Of a stretch of 64,000 nt of DNA, positions 55,595 to 64,000 are shown one piece after another. The notes beneath the pieces are model-generated. The model was not told where the DNA came from, searched no databases, and saw only the letters and a list, made by a program, of their open reading frames with translations. The translations under genes were made by a program, and so were the position numbers. How positions within the stretch are numbered: the stretch's first letter is position 1; every line of letters begins with the position of its first letter. This DNA comes from Polynucleobacter sp. 86C-FISCH (GTDB lineage Bacteria > Pseudomonadota > Gammaproteobacteria > Burkholderiales > Burkholderiaceae), in the NCBI RefSeq assembly GCF_018882415.1, contig NZ_JACVOL010000001.1, forward strand, positions 969,531 through 1,033,530. The letters are read 5' to 3'.

Positions 55595-56449
55595 ATGAAC
55601 AGTAGCCAGCCAAACTCCTTGGATGTAAGCAAGCAAGCTGCAGGCGAAGTTGTCGTCTCTATTAAAGACGTCAACTTTTCCTATGCTCCGGGTGAGCGGC
55701 AAATTTTGTCGGGACTCAATATGGAGTTTCGACGCGGTCAAGTGGTTGCTGTTATGGGTGGCTCTGGTTGTGGCAAGACCACCATTCTTCGCCTGATTGG
55801 CGGTCAATATACAGCCCAATCGGGCCAAGTTCTTTTTGAAGGACAAGATATTGGCAAGATGAGCGGCGCTGAGTTGATGGTAGCTCGTCGACGTATGGGG
55901 ATGCTATTTCAGTTTGGCGCTTTGTTCACCGACCTTAGTGTTTTTGAAAACGTTGCCTTTCCACTACGCGAGCATACCGATTTAAGTGAAGAACTCTTGC
56001 ACTCGTTGGTATTGATGAAACTCAATGCGGTAGGTTTGCGTGGCGCACGTGATTTAATGCCTTCCCAAATTTCTGGTGGCATGGCAAGACGCGTTGCGCT
56101 TGCAAGAGCGATTGCTTTAGATCCACCACTCATCATGTATGACGAGCCATTTGCTGGCCTTGATCCTATTTCGCTTGGTATTACTGCGCGCTTGATTCGT
56201 GATCTAAATAATGCCCTGGGAGCCACGAGTTTATTGGTTACTCATGATGTTGAAGAGACTTTTGCGATTGCAGATTATGTGTACTTTATTGCCAATGGCC
56301 GCATTGGCGCAGAAGGAACACCAGAGGAATTAAGTCGCTCAACTGATCCCTTTGTCAGACAATTCTTAGATGCCGCACCAGATGGTCCCGTCCCTTTCCA
56401 TTACCCAGGAAAAACCTTGGAAGAAGATTTTGGAGTGAGGCCTCTATGA
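55595..56449 (+). CDS. mlaF: phospholipid transport ABC ATPase MlaF
   Basis: A 284-aa ATPase of the MlaFEDB complex, which moves phospholipids between inner and outer membranes. Walker A is GGSGCGKTT (55-63), the signature SGGMARR near 158-164, Walker B IMYDEP near 177, and the His switch VTHD. The C-terminal tail after residue 240 is a little longer than the ATPase core and typical for MlaF. Its stop overlaps the mlaE start (ATGA). Confidence 0.95.
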   Translation: MNSSQPNSLDVSKQAAGEVVVSIKDVNFSYAPGERQILSGLNMEFRRGQVVAVMGGSGCGKTTILRLIGGQYTAQSGQVLFEGQDIGKMSGAELMVARRRMGMLFQFGALFTDLSVFENVAFPLREHTDLSEELLHSLVLMKLNAVGLRGARDLMPSQISGGMARRVALARAIALDPPLIMYDEPFAGLDPISLGITARLIRDLNNALGATSLLVTHDVEETFAIADYVYFIANGRIGAEGTPEELSRSTDPFVRQFLDAAPDGPVPFHYPGKTLEEDFGVRPL

Positions 56450-57234
56450 CTGCACTATTAAATCTTTTTGGTGATCTTGGATTTTTTGTTCGTCGTAACT
56501 TAAGTAGTCTTGGGTTGGCTGCCCGCATGTTTGTAGCGGTGATTGTGCGCTCAGGATTCTTGCTTAAGAGACCACGCTTAGTAATTGATCAAATTTTATT
56601 TGTTGGCAACCATTCCTTCATCATCATTGCGGTCTCAGGATTATTTGTAGGTTTCGTATTAGGTTTGCAGGGTTACTACACCTTAAATCGTTATGGTTCA
56701 GAGCAAGCGCTTGGTTTGTTGGTCGCATTGTCTTTAACTCGTGAGTTAGGACCAGTGATTACTGCTTTATTGTTTGCTGGCAGAGCCGGCACTTCATTGA
56801 CCGCAGAAATTGGTTTGATGAAAGCTGGCGAGCAATTAACTGCTATGGAGATGATGGCGGTTGATCCTTTGGGTCGCGTGATTGCGCCACGACTCTGGGC
56901 AGGCATTATTTCTATGCCAATTTTGGCAACCATCTTTACGGCTGTGGGTGTTCTAGGCGGCTATTTGGTTGGTGTTCCACTCATTGGAGTGGATTCAGGC
57001 GCTTTCTGGTCGCAAATGCAGGGTGGCGTAGACCTGTTTTCGGATATCGGTAACGGCCTAATTAAAAGCATGGTGTTTGGTGTGGCAGTGACTTTTATTG
57101 CTCTCTACCAAGGTTATGAATCAAAGCCTACGCCTGAAGGCGTTTCGCAAGCGACTACCCGTACGGTAGTGATCTCTTCTTTATCGGTCCTGGCATTGGA
57201 TTTCTTGCTGACCGCGATGATGTTCTCAAATTAG
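56446..57234 (+). CDS. mlaE: phospholipid transport permease MlaE
   Basis: A 262-aa inner-membrane permease with about five or six hydrophobic segments. The MlaE-family hallmark RELGPVITALLFAGRAGTSL (about 99-118) and EIGLMKAGEQLTAMEMM are clear. It overlaps mlaF by 4 bases. The next gene, mlaD, starts 21 nt downstream. Confidence 0.96.
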   Translation: MTALLNLFGDLGFFVRRNLSSLGLAARMFVAVIVRSGFLLKRPRLVIDQILFVGNHSFIIIAVSGLFVGFVLGLQGYYTLNRYGSEQALGLLVALSLTRELGPVITALLFAGRAGTSLTAEIGLMKAGEQLTAMEMMAVDPLGRVIAPRLWAGIISMPILATIFTAVGVLGGYLVGVPLIGVDSGAFWSQMQGGVDLFSDIGNGLIKSMVFGVAVTFIALYQGYESKPTPEGVSQATTRTVVISSLSVLALDFLLTAMMFSN

Positions 57235-57255
57235 AAAGAATAAACTGGGGCTCTT

Positions 57256-57738
57256 ATGAGAAAAAGTGCAATTGATGTTTGGGTAGGTATTTTTGTTGCC
57301 ATAGGTTTGTTGGCAGCGCTATTTCTCGCGTTAAAAGTTGGCAATATGAATGCGGTGTCATTCGCCCCAACATACAAAATTTCCGCACGCTTTGACAACA
57401 TCGGTGGTTTAAAGCCTCGTGCACCCGTTAAAAGTGCTGGTGTAGTTGTTGGCAGAATTGCCAACATCTCTTTTGATGACAAGACTTATCAGGCAACAGT
57501 AGTCATGACGATTGAAGATTCTTTTAAGTTTCCAAAAGATTCTTCTGCAAAGATTTTGACATCCGGCCTATTGGGTGAGCAATATATCGGCCTTGAAGCA
57601 GGTGGTTCGGATGATATGTTGGCTAATGGTGAGAAGATCTCTCAAACTCAGTCAGCGATTGTTTTAGAAAACCTCATCAGTCAGTTTCTTTACAATAAAG
57701 CAGCGGATAGCGGTCAAGAAAAAGGCGCGGCAAAATGA
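57256..57738 (+). CDS. mlaD: MCE-domain phospholipid-binding protein MlaD
   Basis: A 160-aa protein with an N-terminal membrane anchor (about 9-28) and one MCE domain (about 38-117) containing FDNIGGLKPRAPVKSAGVVV and the lipid-channel part LLGEQYIGLEAGG. It forms a hexameric ring on MlaE and passes lipids to or from MlaC. Length is normal for the proteobacterial form. Its stop overlaps the mlaA start. Confidence 0.95.
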   Translation: MRKSAIDVWVGIFVAIGLLAALFLALKVGNMNAVSFAPTYKISARFDNIGGLKPRAPVKSAGVVVGRIANISFDDKTYQATVVMTIEDSFKFPKDSSAKILTSGLLGEQYIGLEAGGSDDMLANGEKISQTQSAIVLENLISQFLYNKAADSGQEKGAAK

Positions 57739-58481
57739 TGTTGTCTGTTGTGCGCAAACTCAAGGCGGCAATCTTGCTGAGTTTGGTTGCAGCCATGATT
57801 GGTTGCGCTTCGATTCCTGCTGGCGCAGAGCGCTCCCCACAGGATCCCTGGGAGCCGTTTAACCGTTCGGTATTCGAGTTTAATGAAGGCTTAGACGCTT
57901 ATGTTCTAAAGCCAGTAGTTGCGGGTTATCGTTTTGTATTGCCTGAGTTTGTGCGCGATGGAATTTATAACTTCTTTAGCAACTACAACGATATTTACAC
58001 TGCACTCTTTAACTTGCTACAAGGCAAGCCAGGGTTTGCCTTTAATGACTTCATGCGCGTAGTGGTCAATACAACCATGGGCTTGGGTGGACTATTAGAC
58101 TTGGCAACACCAGGCGGCTTAGAAAAGCATAAGGAAGATTGGGGTCAAACTTTAGGCGTTTGGGGTGTGCCTTCAGGCCCATATGTCGTTTTACCTTTCT
58201 TTGGTCCAAGTAATGTTCGAGATACTGTTGGTACTGTGGCTGATTTAGAGTCTGACTACCTCTTTACGTATGTAAAGGACATTGGCCTAAGAAATAGCAT
58301 TACCGGTTTGCGTGTAGTGAATGCGCGCAATACTTACTATGAAGCTGGTGATTTATTGGATGGCGCTGCAATTGATAAGTACAGCTTTATGCGCGATGCT
58401 TACATTCAAAGACGGGCATATCAAATTAATGAGGGTCGCGATGATGAAGAACCCATTGTTTATGAGAATCCATATCAATAA
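57735..58481 (+). CDS. mlaA: outer-membrane lipoprotein MlaA (VacJ)
   Basis: A 248-aa lipoprotein that extracts mislocalised phospholipids from the outer leaflet. A signal peptide ends in the lipobox AAMIGC (Cys24). DPWEPFNRSVFEFNEGLDAY (about 36-55) and the segment GVPSGPYVVLPFFGPSNVRD are diagnostic. The start is ATG at 57735 or the adjacent ATG at 57738. MlaA is inside the mla operon here, unlike in E. coli where it is separate. Confidence 0.95.
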   Translation: MMLSVVRKLKAAILLSLVAAMIGCASIPAGAERSPQDPWEPFNRSVFEFNEGLDAYVLKPVVAGYRFVLPEFVRDGIYNFFSNYNDIYTALFNLLQGKPGFAFNDFMRVVVNTTMGLGGLLDLATPGGLEKHKEDWGQTLGVWGVPSGPYVVLPFFGPSNVRDTVGTVADLESDYLFTYVKDIGLRNSITGLRVVNARNTYYEAGDLLDGAAIDKYSFMRDAYIQRRAYQINEGRDDEEPIVYENPYQ

Positions 58482-58550
58482 GCAGTCATCAGTGCAGTTT
58501 GAAGTAACTAAAATGAGTCTCAATTTAGATAAAGATGGTGGGCGGGGAAT

Positions 58551-59192
58551 ATGAAAAGTTTTAAAAAAATCGGCAGCTTTATTTTTGCAGGGCTGCTATT
58601 TGCAGTCGGCACTGTTTTTGCTCAGACCCCTGACCCATCAACACCTCCAGACGCTCTCATCAAGATGGTTGTTACAGATGTCATGGCAAGCGTTAAGGCT
58701 GATCCCGATATTCAGAAGGGCAATATTCCAAAGATTGTGGACCTGGTAGAAAAGAAAATTGTTCCTTATACCGATATGCGTCGCACAACAGAAATGGCGA
58801 TGGGGCCTAATTGGAAAAAAGCGACGCCTGAGCAGCAAGCCCAACTTACTTCCGAGTTTAAGAATCTACTCATTCGCACTTATTCGGGCGCGTTGAGCCA
58901 GTTGCGTGATCAGACTGTGCAATTTAAAGCTTTGCGCGCGGCGCCAGATGATAAAGAAGTGGTTGTGAAAACCGTTGTACTTGGCCGTGGTGATCCAGTG
59001 CCTTTGGACTATCGACTTGAGAAAACAGCTAATGGCTGGAAGGTTTATGACATGAACATCATGGGTGTTTGGTTGGTTGAAGCCTACCGTAACCAGTTTT
59101 CTAATCAAATCAGTCAAAACGGCATTGAGGGCTTAGTCAAGTTCTTGCAAGACCGCAATAAACAATTAGCTACTGCTAAGCCAAGCAATTAA
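58551..59192 (+). CDS. mlaC: periplasmic phospholipid carrier MlaC
   Basis: A 213-aa soluble carrier that shuttles phospholipid between MlaA and MlaD. A signal peptide (about 1-24, cleaved after VFA) precedes the MlaC/Ttg2D fold with VEKKIVPYTDMRRTTEMAMG (about 64-83) and the C-terminal GWKVYDMNIMGVWLVEAYR. It lies 69 nt after mlaA and directly before mlaB. Confidence 0.95.
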   Translation: MKSFKKIGSFIFAGLLFAVGTVFAQTPDPSTPPDALIKMVVTDVMASVKADPDIQKGNIPKIVDLVEKKIVPYTDMRRTTEMAMGPNWKKATPEQQAQLTSEFKNLLIRTYSGALSQLRDQTVQFKALRAAPDDKEVVVKTVVLGRGDPVPLDYRLEKTANGWKVYDMNIMGVWLVEAYRNQFSNQISQNGIEGLVKFLQDRNKQLATAKPSN

Positions 59193-59210
59193 TTGTTAAA
59201 TAAAGACACC

Positions 59211-59468
59211 ATGCCTTTTCTTTTGCCAAAAATCGTTACGCAAGAAAATGCCTTGCAGTTGCAAAAAGAGGGCTTGTTAAATAGCCCCAGTTTGCAATTG
59301 ATCGATTGCTCTGCGTTAAAAGACTTTGACTCCACTGTATTAACTGTTTTATTGGCATGGCAAAAAAAACTCCTGTCTGAAGGTAAGTCTATTTCGATAG
59401 AACATGCTCCGGAGAAGCTAAAAGTTCTTGCTGGTGTTTATGGTGTTGCTGCGTTGCTAGGTTTGTAA
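59211..59468 (+). CDS. mlaB: STAS-domain protein MlaB
   Basis: An 85-aa STAS protein that binds MlaF and stabilises the ATPase complex. The core reads LQLIDCSALKDFDSTVLTVL (about 29-48) with the conserved DSTVLT region that is phosphorylatable in STAS proteins. The ATG at 59211 is preferred. An in-frame TTG at 59193, directly after the mlaC stop, is an alternative. Its stop overlaps the ABC ATPase gene. Confidence 0.85.
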   Translation: MPFLLPKIVTQENALQLQKEGLLNSPSLQLIDCSALKDFDSTVLTVLLAWQKKLLSEGKSISIEHAPEKLKVLAGVYGVAALLGL

Positions 59469-60226
59469 TGGCAATGCATCCAGCGATATCTATTCAAAAC
59501 ATATCTAAGCAGTACGGGGCACTTCAAGCTTTAGATGATGTTTCTCTGACTATTGAACCTGGAGAATTTTTTGGTTTGTTGGGCCCCAATGGTGCCGGCA
59601 AGACCACGTTAATTTCTATTCTGGCTGGCCTAGTAAGACCTAGCCACGGTCATGCAGCCATTATGGGCGCTGATGTTCAAAAAGGTTTTCGTGAGGCACG
59701 CCGTATGCTGGGCGTTGTTCCTCAAGAGTTGGTCTTTGATCCCTTCTTTACTGTTCGAGAAACTTTGCGTTTTCAGTCGGGCTACTTTGGGATACGCAAT
59801 AACGATGCATGGATTGACGAGATCATGGCTAACCTTGATCTCACCTCTAAAGCCGATAGCAATATGCGCTCTTTGTCTGGTGGAATGAAGCGTCGAGTGC
59901 TTGTTGCTCAGGCATTGGTGCATAGACCACCAGTCATTATTTTGGATGAGCCTACTGCCGGTGTAGATGTCGAGTTACGTCAATCGCTCTGGCAGTTTAT
60001 TAGTAGACTAAATCAAGATGGTCATACGATTGTTTTGACCACTCATTATTTGGAAGAGGCTGAAGCTCTGTGTCAGCGCATTGCCATGCTCAAGCAAGGC
60101 AAGATCGTGGCTTTAGACACTACCGCGAATTTATTAAGCCGCTATGGATCGGTTAAAAAAGATGGCGAAGGTAAAACCGATCTAGAAGAAGTCTTTGTCA
60201 ACATTATGTCCGGAGGCGCTTTATGA
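59468..60226 (+). CDS. ABC transporter ATP-binding protein (YadG-like)
   Basis: A 252-aa ATPase of the ABC-2 exporter type. Walker A is GPNGAGKTT (39-47), signature LSGGMKRR near 138, Walker B VIILDEPTAGVD near 158-169 and the His switch TTHYLEEAE. It begins one base before the mlaB stop ends and overlaps the permease gene by 4 bases. The substrate is unknown. YadGH orthologues commonly follow mla genes in betaproteobacteria, but no link to lipid transport is shown. Confidence 0.9.
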   Translation: MAMHPAISIQNISKQYGALQALDDVSLTIEPGEFFGLLGPNGAGKTTLISILAGLVRPSHGHAAIMGADVQKGFREARRMLGVVPQELVFDPFFTVRETLRFQSGYFGIRNNDAWIDEIMANLDLTSKADSNMRSLSGGMKRRVLVAQALVHRPPVIILDEPTAGVDVELRQSLWQFISRLNQDGHTIVLTTHYLEEAEALCQRIAMLKQGKIVALDTTANLLSRYGSVKKDGEGKTDLEEVFVNIMSGGAL

Positions 60227-61011
60227 AGCATGGCATAAATAGACCGGCTTTGGAATACGGCAGCGGTTTTCCGACTTTATTGTTTAAGGAAGTAAAGCGT
60301 TTCTATAAGGTCGCATTTCAGACGATTGCTGCACCAGTTCTGACGGCTGTGCTGTACCTGATGATCTTTGGACATGTGCTCGAAGGCAAGGAAATTTATG
60401 GTCGTCTCAGTTACACGGCCTTTCTGATTCCTGGCTTGGTCATGATGAGTGTTTTGCAAAACGCTTTTGCCAATACATCCTCTTCTCTGATTCAGTCTAA
60501 AGTCACAGGGAACCTAGTCTTTGTTCTGCTTGCTCCATTGAGTCATTTTGAGTTCTATGCAGCTTATATTCTGGCTGCAGTCTTCAGGGGTATCGTGGTT
60601 GGCTTAGGTGTTTTATTGATTACTATTTGGTTTGCTACACCTTCCTTGGAATATCCGCTGTGGATTTTGGTATTTGCATTTTTAGGCGCAGCAATTTTGG
60701 GAAGTCTCGGCTTAATCGCTGGCATCTGGGCTGATAAGTACGATCAGTTGGCTGCTTTTCAGAATTTCATCATCATGCCGGCTACGATGTTGTCTGGTGT
60801 TTTTTATTCCATTCATTCTTTGCCGCCGGCGTGGCAGGTGGTCTCTCATTTCAACCCCTTCTTTTACATGATTGACGGGTTCCGCTACGGATTTTTTGGG
60901 GTTTCTGATAACTCCCCTTGGAGTAGTTTGGTGATTGTGTTTTGTTTCTTTGTAGTGGTGTCAGCCATTACATTGCGCTTGCTCCAAAAGGGCTATAAGC
61001 TCCGTTACTAA
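60223..61011 (+). CDS. ABC-2 type permease (YadH-like)
   Basis: A 262-aa membrane protein with about six helices. Typical ABC-2 features are YTAFLIPGLVMMSVLQNAFA (about 66-85) near helix 2 and the C-terminal NFIIMPATMLSGVFYSIHSL with FNPFFYMIDGFRYGFFG. It forms an exporter with the ATPase before it. The substrate cannot be told from sequence. Confidence 0.9.
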   Translation: MKHGINRPALEYGSGFPTLLFKEVKRFYKVAFQTIAAPVLTAVLYLMIFGHVLEGKEIYGRLSYTAFLIPGLVMMSVLQNAFANTSSSLIQSKVTGNLVFVLLAPLSHFEFYAAYILAAVFRGIVVGLGVLLITIWFATPSLEYPLWILVFAFLGAAILGSLGLIAGIWADKYDQLAAFQNFIIMPATMLSGVFYSIHSLPPAWQVVSHFNPFFYMIDGFRYGFFGVSDNSPWSSLVIVFCFFVVVSAITLRLLQKGYKLRY

Positions 61012-61043
61012 TTGTTAATACCCTGGTTTCATTAGGAGAGAAA

Positions 61044-61292
61044 ATGCTACCCACCCCCGATCAGATTGAAGGCTATATCAAACAAGGTATTCAATGTACC
61101 CATATACAGGTTGAGGGTGATGGACAACATTTTTTTGCAACTATTGTGAGTCCTGAGTTTGAGGGCAAGCGCTTAGTGCAGCGTCATCAATTGGTTTATG
61201 GTGCCATGGGCGATCGCATGAAAGCAGAAGTACATGCTTTATCAATTAAGGCTTTTACACCCGAAGAATTTGCTCAGAATTCAGCAGCATAA
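61044..61292 (+). CDS. BolA/IbaG family protein
   Basis: An 82-aa protein with a class II KH-like fold. VEGDGQHFFATIVSPEFEGK (about 23-42) and the conserved RHQLVYGAMGDRMKAEVHAL (about 47-66) with the invariant His are present. IbaG-type proteins partner with monothiol glutaredoxins in Fe-S handling, and lie next to murA in many proteobacteria. A strong AGGAGAG ribosome binding site precedes it. Confidence 0.9.
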   Translation: MLPTPDQIEGYIKQGIQCTHIQVEGDGQHFFATIVSPEFEGKRLVQRHQLVYGAMGDRMKAEVHALSIKAFTPEEFAQNSAA

Positions 61293-61342
61293 AAAATAAC
61301 CTCATTACATATTAATTACTAAGTTTTTACTGGAATCGTTTC

Positions 61343-62617
61343 ATGGATAAATTACGAATGGTTGGCGGAACTCCTCTCAAAGGTGAGGTAGTAATTGCTG
61401 GCGCTAAAAATGCCGCGTTGCCAATTCTGTGTGCTTGTCTATTAACCGATCAGCCAGTAGTTTTGCGCAATGTTCCTGACTTGCAGGATGTGCGCACCAT
61501 GCTTAAGCTTTTGCAAGAGATTGGCGTTACGGTAGATTTTCCAGATGCGAGCGATCATAGCCATATGGTGTTGAACGCAGCAATCATCAAAAGCTCTGAG
61601 GCCACCTATGAGATGGTGAAGACTATGCGTGCTTCCATCTTGGTACTTGGCCCACTCTTGGCCAGAATGCATAGTGCAAAGGTGTCATTGCCGGGTGGTT
61701 GCGCTATTGGCGCGCGTCCGGTGGATCAGCACATCAAGGGTCTCAAGGCAATGGGCGCAAGCATCAAAATCAAGAGTGGTTACATTCAAGCTGAAACCAA
61801 GCCTCAATCTGATCGCTTAAAGGGCGCCTCGATCTTGACGGACATGATTACCGTGACCGGCACTGAAAATTTATTGATGGCCGCTACTTTGGCATCAGGA
61901 ACAACGGTATTAGAAAATGCTGCGCGTGAACCTGAGGTTGGCGACCTAGCTGAATTGCTAGTGAAGATGGGGGCCAAGATTTCTGGCATTGGCAGCGATC
62001 GTCTAGTAATCGAAGGCGTTGAGAAATTGCATGGTGCCGAGCATTCAGTGATTCCAGATCGTATTGAGGCTGGAACATTCTTGTGTGCGGTAGCTGCAAC
62101 TGGTGGCGAAATTACTGTTAAACACTGCCGTCCAGATACTTTAGATGCAGTGATCGTGAAATTAAAAGAAGCTGGTCTGCAGATGGAGGTTGGTCCAGAT
62201 TGGATTAAGGCATCGATGCAGGGTCGCCCTAAAGCGGTAAATTTCCGCACCTCTGAGTACCCAGCCTTTCCTACAGATATGCAGGCACAGTTGATGACAG
62301 TGAATGCCATCGCAGCTGGCAGCTCAATGATTACCGAAACGATTTTTGAAAACCGCTTTATGCATGTGCAGGAGCTCAATCGTTTGGGCGCAGATATTGC
62401 TATTGAAGGAAATACCGCAATTGCTCAGGGGGTGGAAAAGCTCTCCGGCGCAATCGTGATGGCCACCGATCTGCGCGCTTCCGCTAGCTTGGTGATCGCT
62501 GGACTGGCGGCTCAGGGTGAAACCCAGGTGGACCGGATTTACCACTTAGATCGTGGCTATGACCGTATGGAGCAGAAGTTAACCCTCTTGGGCGCCAAGA
62601 TTGAGCGCGTCAAGTAA
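61343..62617 (+). CDS. murA: UDP-N-acetylglucosamine 1-carboxyvinyltransferase
   Basis: A 424-aa enzyme that commits UDP-GlcNAc to peptidoglycan synthesis using PEP. The catalytic Cys120 ([18 protein letters not shown]) is present, so the enzyme should be fosfomycin-sensitive. The N-terminal [20 protein letters not shown], the [11 protein letters not shown] segment and the C-terminal [14 protein letters not shown] are typical. It follows bolA by 50 nt and precedes hisG by 20 nt. Confidence 0.97.
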   Translation: MDKLRMVGGTPLKGEVVIAGAKNAALPILCACLLTDQPVVLRNVPDLQDVRTMLKLLQEIGVTVDFPDASDHSHMVLNAAIIKSSEATYEMVKTMRASILVLGPLLARMHSAKVSLPGGCAIGARPVDQHIKGLKAMGASIKIKSGYIQAETKPQSDRLKGASILTDMITVTGTENLLMAATLASGTTVLENAAREPEVGDLAELLVKMGAKISGIGSDRLVIEGVEKLHGAEHSVIPDRIEAGTFLCAVAATGGEITVKHCRPDTLDAVIVKLKEAGLQMEVGPDWIKASMQGRPKAVNFRTSEYPAFPTDMQAQLMTVNAIAAGSSMITETIFENRFMHVQELNRLGADIAIEGNTAIAQGVEKLSGAIVMATDLRASASLVIAGLAAQGETQVDRIYHLDRGYDRMEQKLTLLGAKIERVK

Positions 62618-62637
62618 GGCTGATGGATAATTAGTTC

Positions 62638-63264
62638 ATGAAATTGACTTTAGCTCTCTCCAAGGGCCGCATCTTCGAGGAAACCGCTGAGATCTTGTCC
62701 AAGGTCGGCATAGTGCCGCTTGAAGATCCCGAGAAGTCTCGCAAACTCATTATTGAGACAACCAATCCAGATGTTCGCTTAATCATTGTTCGCGCCTCCG
62801 ACGTTCCAACATATGTGCAATTTGGTGGTGCAGATTTTGGCGTTGCTGGTTTAGACGTATTGATGGAAAAAGGCACCGATGGTTTGTATGTGCCTTATGA
62901 CTTGGGTATTGCCAAGTGCCGTATGTCTGTTGCTGTACGCGAAGGTTTTGACTACGCTGGCGCAGTGAAACAGGGCTCTCGTTTAAAAGTGGCAACGAAG
63001 TATGTCAATTGCGCACGGGAACACTTTGCCAATAAAGGTGTCCACATCGATACGATTCATCTGTATGGCTCAATGGAGCTTGCTCCATTGGTAGGGTTGG
63101 CTGACGCTATCGTAGATTTAGTTTCTACTGGCAACACCCTAAAAGCAAATGGTCTAGTTGAGGTTGAGCCAATCGCTGATATCAGCGCTCGTTTGGTAGT
63201 AAATCAAGCTTCGTATAAGCGTAAGCGTGCTCAGCTGCAGCCTATTTTTGAGTTGCTGAAATAA
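62638..63264 (+). CDS. hisG: ATP phosphoribosyltransferase, short form
   Basis: A 208-aa first enzyme of histidine synthesis. [20 protein letters not shown] (residues 3-22) and the PRPP-binding stretch [20 protein letters not shown] are clear. The length and the lack of a C-terminal ACT-like regulatory domain mark the short form, which needs a HisZ partner for activity and feedback control. hisZ is not in this window. It is followed by hisD after 26 nt. Confidence 0.96.
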   Translation: MKLTLALSKGRIFEETAEILSKVGIVPLEDPEKSRKLIIETTNPDVRLIIVRASDVPTYVQFGGADFGVAGLDVLMEKGTDGLYVPYDLGIAKCRMSVAVREGFDYAGAVKQGSRLKVATKYVNCAREHFANKGVHIDTIHLYGSMELAPLVGLADAIVDLVSTGNTLKANGLVEVEPIADISARLVVNQASYKRKRAQLQPIFELLK

Positions 63265-63290
63265 TCGGCGGCCAACCAGAAGTCTTATCC

Positions 63291-64000
63291 ATGCCTTCAA
63301 ATATCAACGTCAAGCGCCTTAAAAGCAAAGATGCAGACTTCAGAGAAATTCTGCTGTCGAGCCTTTCTTTGCCTAGCGCTGATGACGAGGCTATAGATTC
63401 TGCAGTAGTCAAGATTTTGGCAGCAGTCAAAGATAAGGGCGATGAAGCGGTTCTTGGTTTTACAAAACAATTCGATCGTTTGAATGTTGCAAGCGTTTCC
63501 GAATTAGAGATTCCGCGCAAAGATTTAGAACAAGCCTATCAATCTTTATCTGCTGAACAAAAAAGTGCTCTGGATATTGCTGCGCAAAGAGTTCGCGCAT
63601 ATCACGAGAAGCAAAAGATTGAAGCGGGTTGTCATTCTTGGGAGTATGAAGAGAGAGATGGCACGCGTCTCGGTCAAAAAGTAACGCCCCTAGATCGTGT
63701 TGGTATTTATGTGCCAGGCGGTAAGGCGGCTTACCCATCTTCTGTGTTGATGAATGCCATCCCCGCAAAAGTGGCAGGTGTTGCTGAAGTCATTATGGTG
63801 GTGCCTACTCCAGATGGAGCACGTAATCCATTGGTCTTGGCGGCAGCCTTTCTTGCAGGTGTTGATCGCGTCTTTACGATCGGCGGTGCTCAGGCAGTGG
63901 GTGCTTTGGCTTATGGAACAAAAACCATTCCTTCGGTCGACAAAATTGTTGGACCTGGTAATGCTTATGTAGCTGCAGCTAAGCGCCGAGTATTTGGCAT
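63291..64000 (+). CDS. hisD: histidinol dehydrogenase, 3'-truncated by window edge
   Basis: The first 236 codons of the enzyme that oxidises histidinol to histidine. It starts [19 protein letters not shown]. The conserved [19 protein letters not shown], the region [13 protein letters not shown] and [17 protein letters not shown] are read in frame to the last base. The ends are clean and only the window border cuts it. It continues the hisGD order. Confidence 0.95.
   Translation, partial: MPSNINVKRLKSKDADFREILLSSLSLPSADDEAIDSAVVKILAAVKDKGDEAVLGFTKQFDRLNVASVSELEIPRKDLEQAYQSLSAEQKSALDIAAQRVRAYHEKQKIEAGCHSWEYEERDGTRLGQKVTPLDRVGIYVPGGKAAYPSSVLMNAIPAKVAGVAEVIMVVPTPDGARNPLVLAAAFLAGVDRVFTIGGAQAVGALAYGTKTIPSVDKIVGPGNAYVAAAKRRVFG

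Noticed and set aside
61804-62379. 191-aa antisense open frame in murA
   Set aside because: It lies wholly opposite an intact essential gene with clear motifs. No start signal or known family is visible.

Overview
The window looks like a chromosomal segment of a betaproteobacterium of the family Burkholderiaceae, most probably Polynucleobacter or a close relative. Evidence for this is moderate G+C by eye (not computed), the order mlaFEDACB - yadGH - bolA - murA - hisG - hisD, the order secretin - aroK - aroB next to a divergent penicillin-binding protein 1A gene, a short HisZ-dependent HisG, a Mg-type HemB, and the protein sequences as I recognise them. The genus is inferred from memory, not from a search. 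Almost every gene is intact and belongs to the core genome.

Layout. 1-3011 holds the 3' part of an rRNA operon (23S lacking roughly its first 80 nt, then 5S and a strong terminator). 3115-4719 is tRNA-Tyr, -Gly, -Thr, tuf copy A and tRNA-Trp. 4740-16875 is secE-nusG-rplKAJL-rpoBC. 17053-21864 is rpsL-rpsG-fusA-tuf copy B-rpsJ. 22062-26875 is the S10-type block (rplC to rpsQ). 26876-35916 is the spc/alpha block (rplN to rplQ, with secY, infA, rpmJ and rpoA), closed by a terminator with a UUCG loop. The ribosomal supercluster is divided by junctions in which a terminator hairpin is followed by, or overlaps, a sigma-70-like promoter.

35940-45980 is a housekeeping stretch: cutA-dsbD (+); hemB and engB (-); cytochrome c4 (+); lptM-lysA (-) divergent from cyaY (+); and on the minus strand a small operon of an uncharacterised inner-membrane protein, a short PilQ-like secretin, aroK and aroB. 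The pilM, pilN and pilO genes that usually accompany such a secretin are absent, and the single membrane protein in their place may combine their topology with a PilP-like end. This is the most unusual coding locus in the window.

46086-49333 has the PBP1A gene, a single-copy REP-associated tyrosine transposase (RAYT) and a pair of inverted REP-like arms just before gltB. 49334-64000 runs on the plus strand: gltB-gltD (glutamate synthase), mlaF-E-D-A-C-B (retrograde phospholipid transport and outer-membrane asymmetry), a YadG/YadH-type ABC exporter, a BolA-family protein, murA, hisG and the start of hisD, which runs off the end. No CRISPR array, prophage or toxin-antitoxin locus is visible. 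No gap between genes exceeds 300 bases. The points most worth following are the reduced secretin locus, the competing RNA hairpins between rplL and rpoB, the rplJ leader with an attenuator-like hairpin, the terminator-promoter junctions, the identical tuf pair and the RAYT/REP pair.
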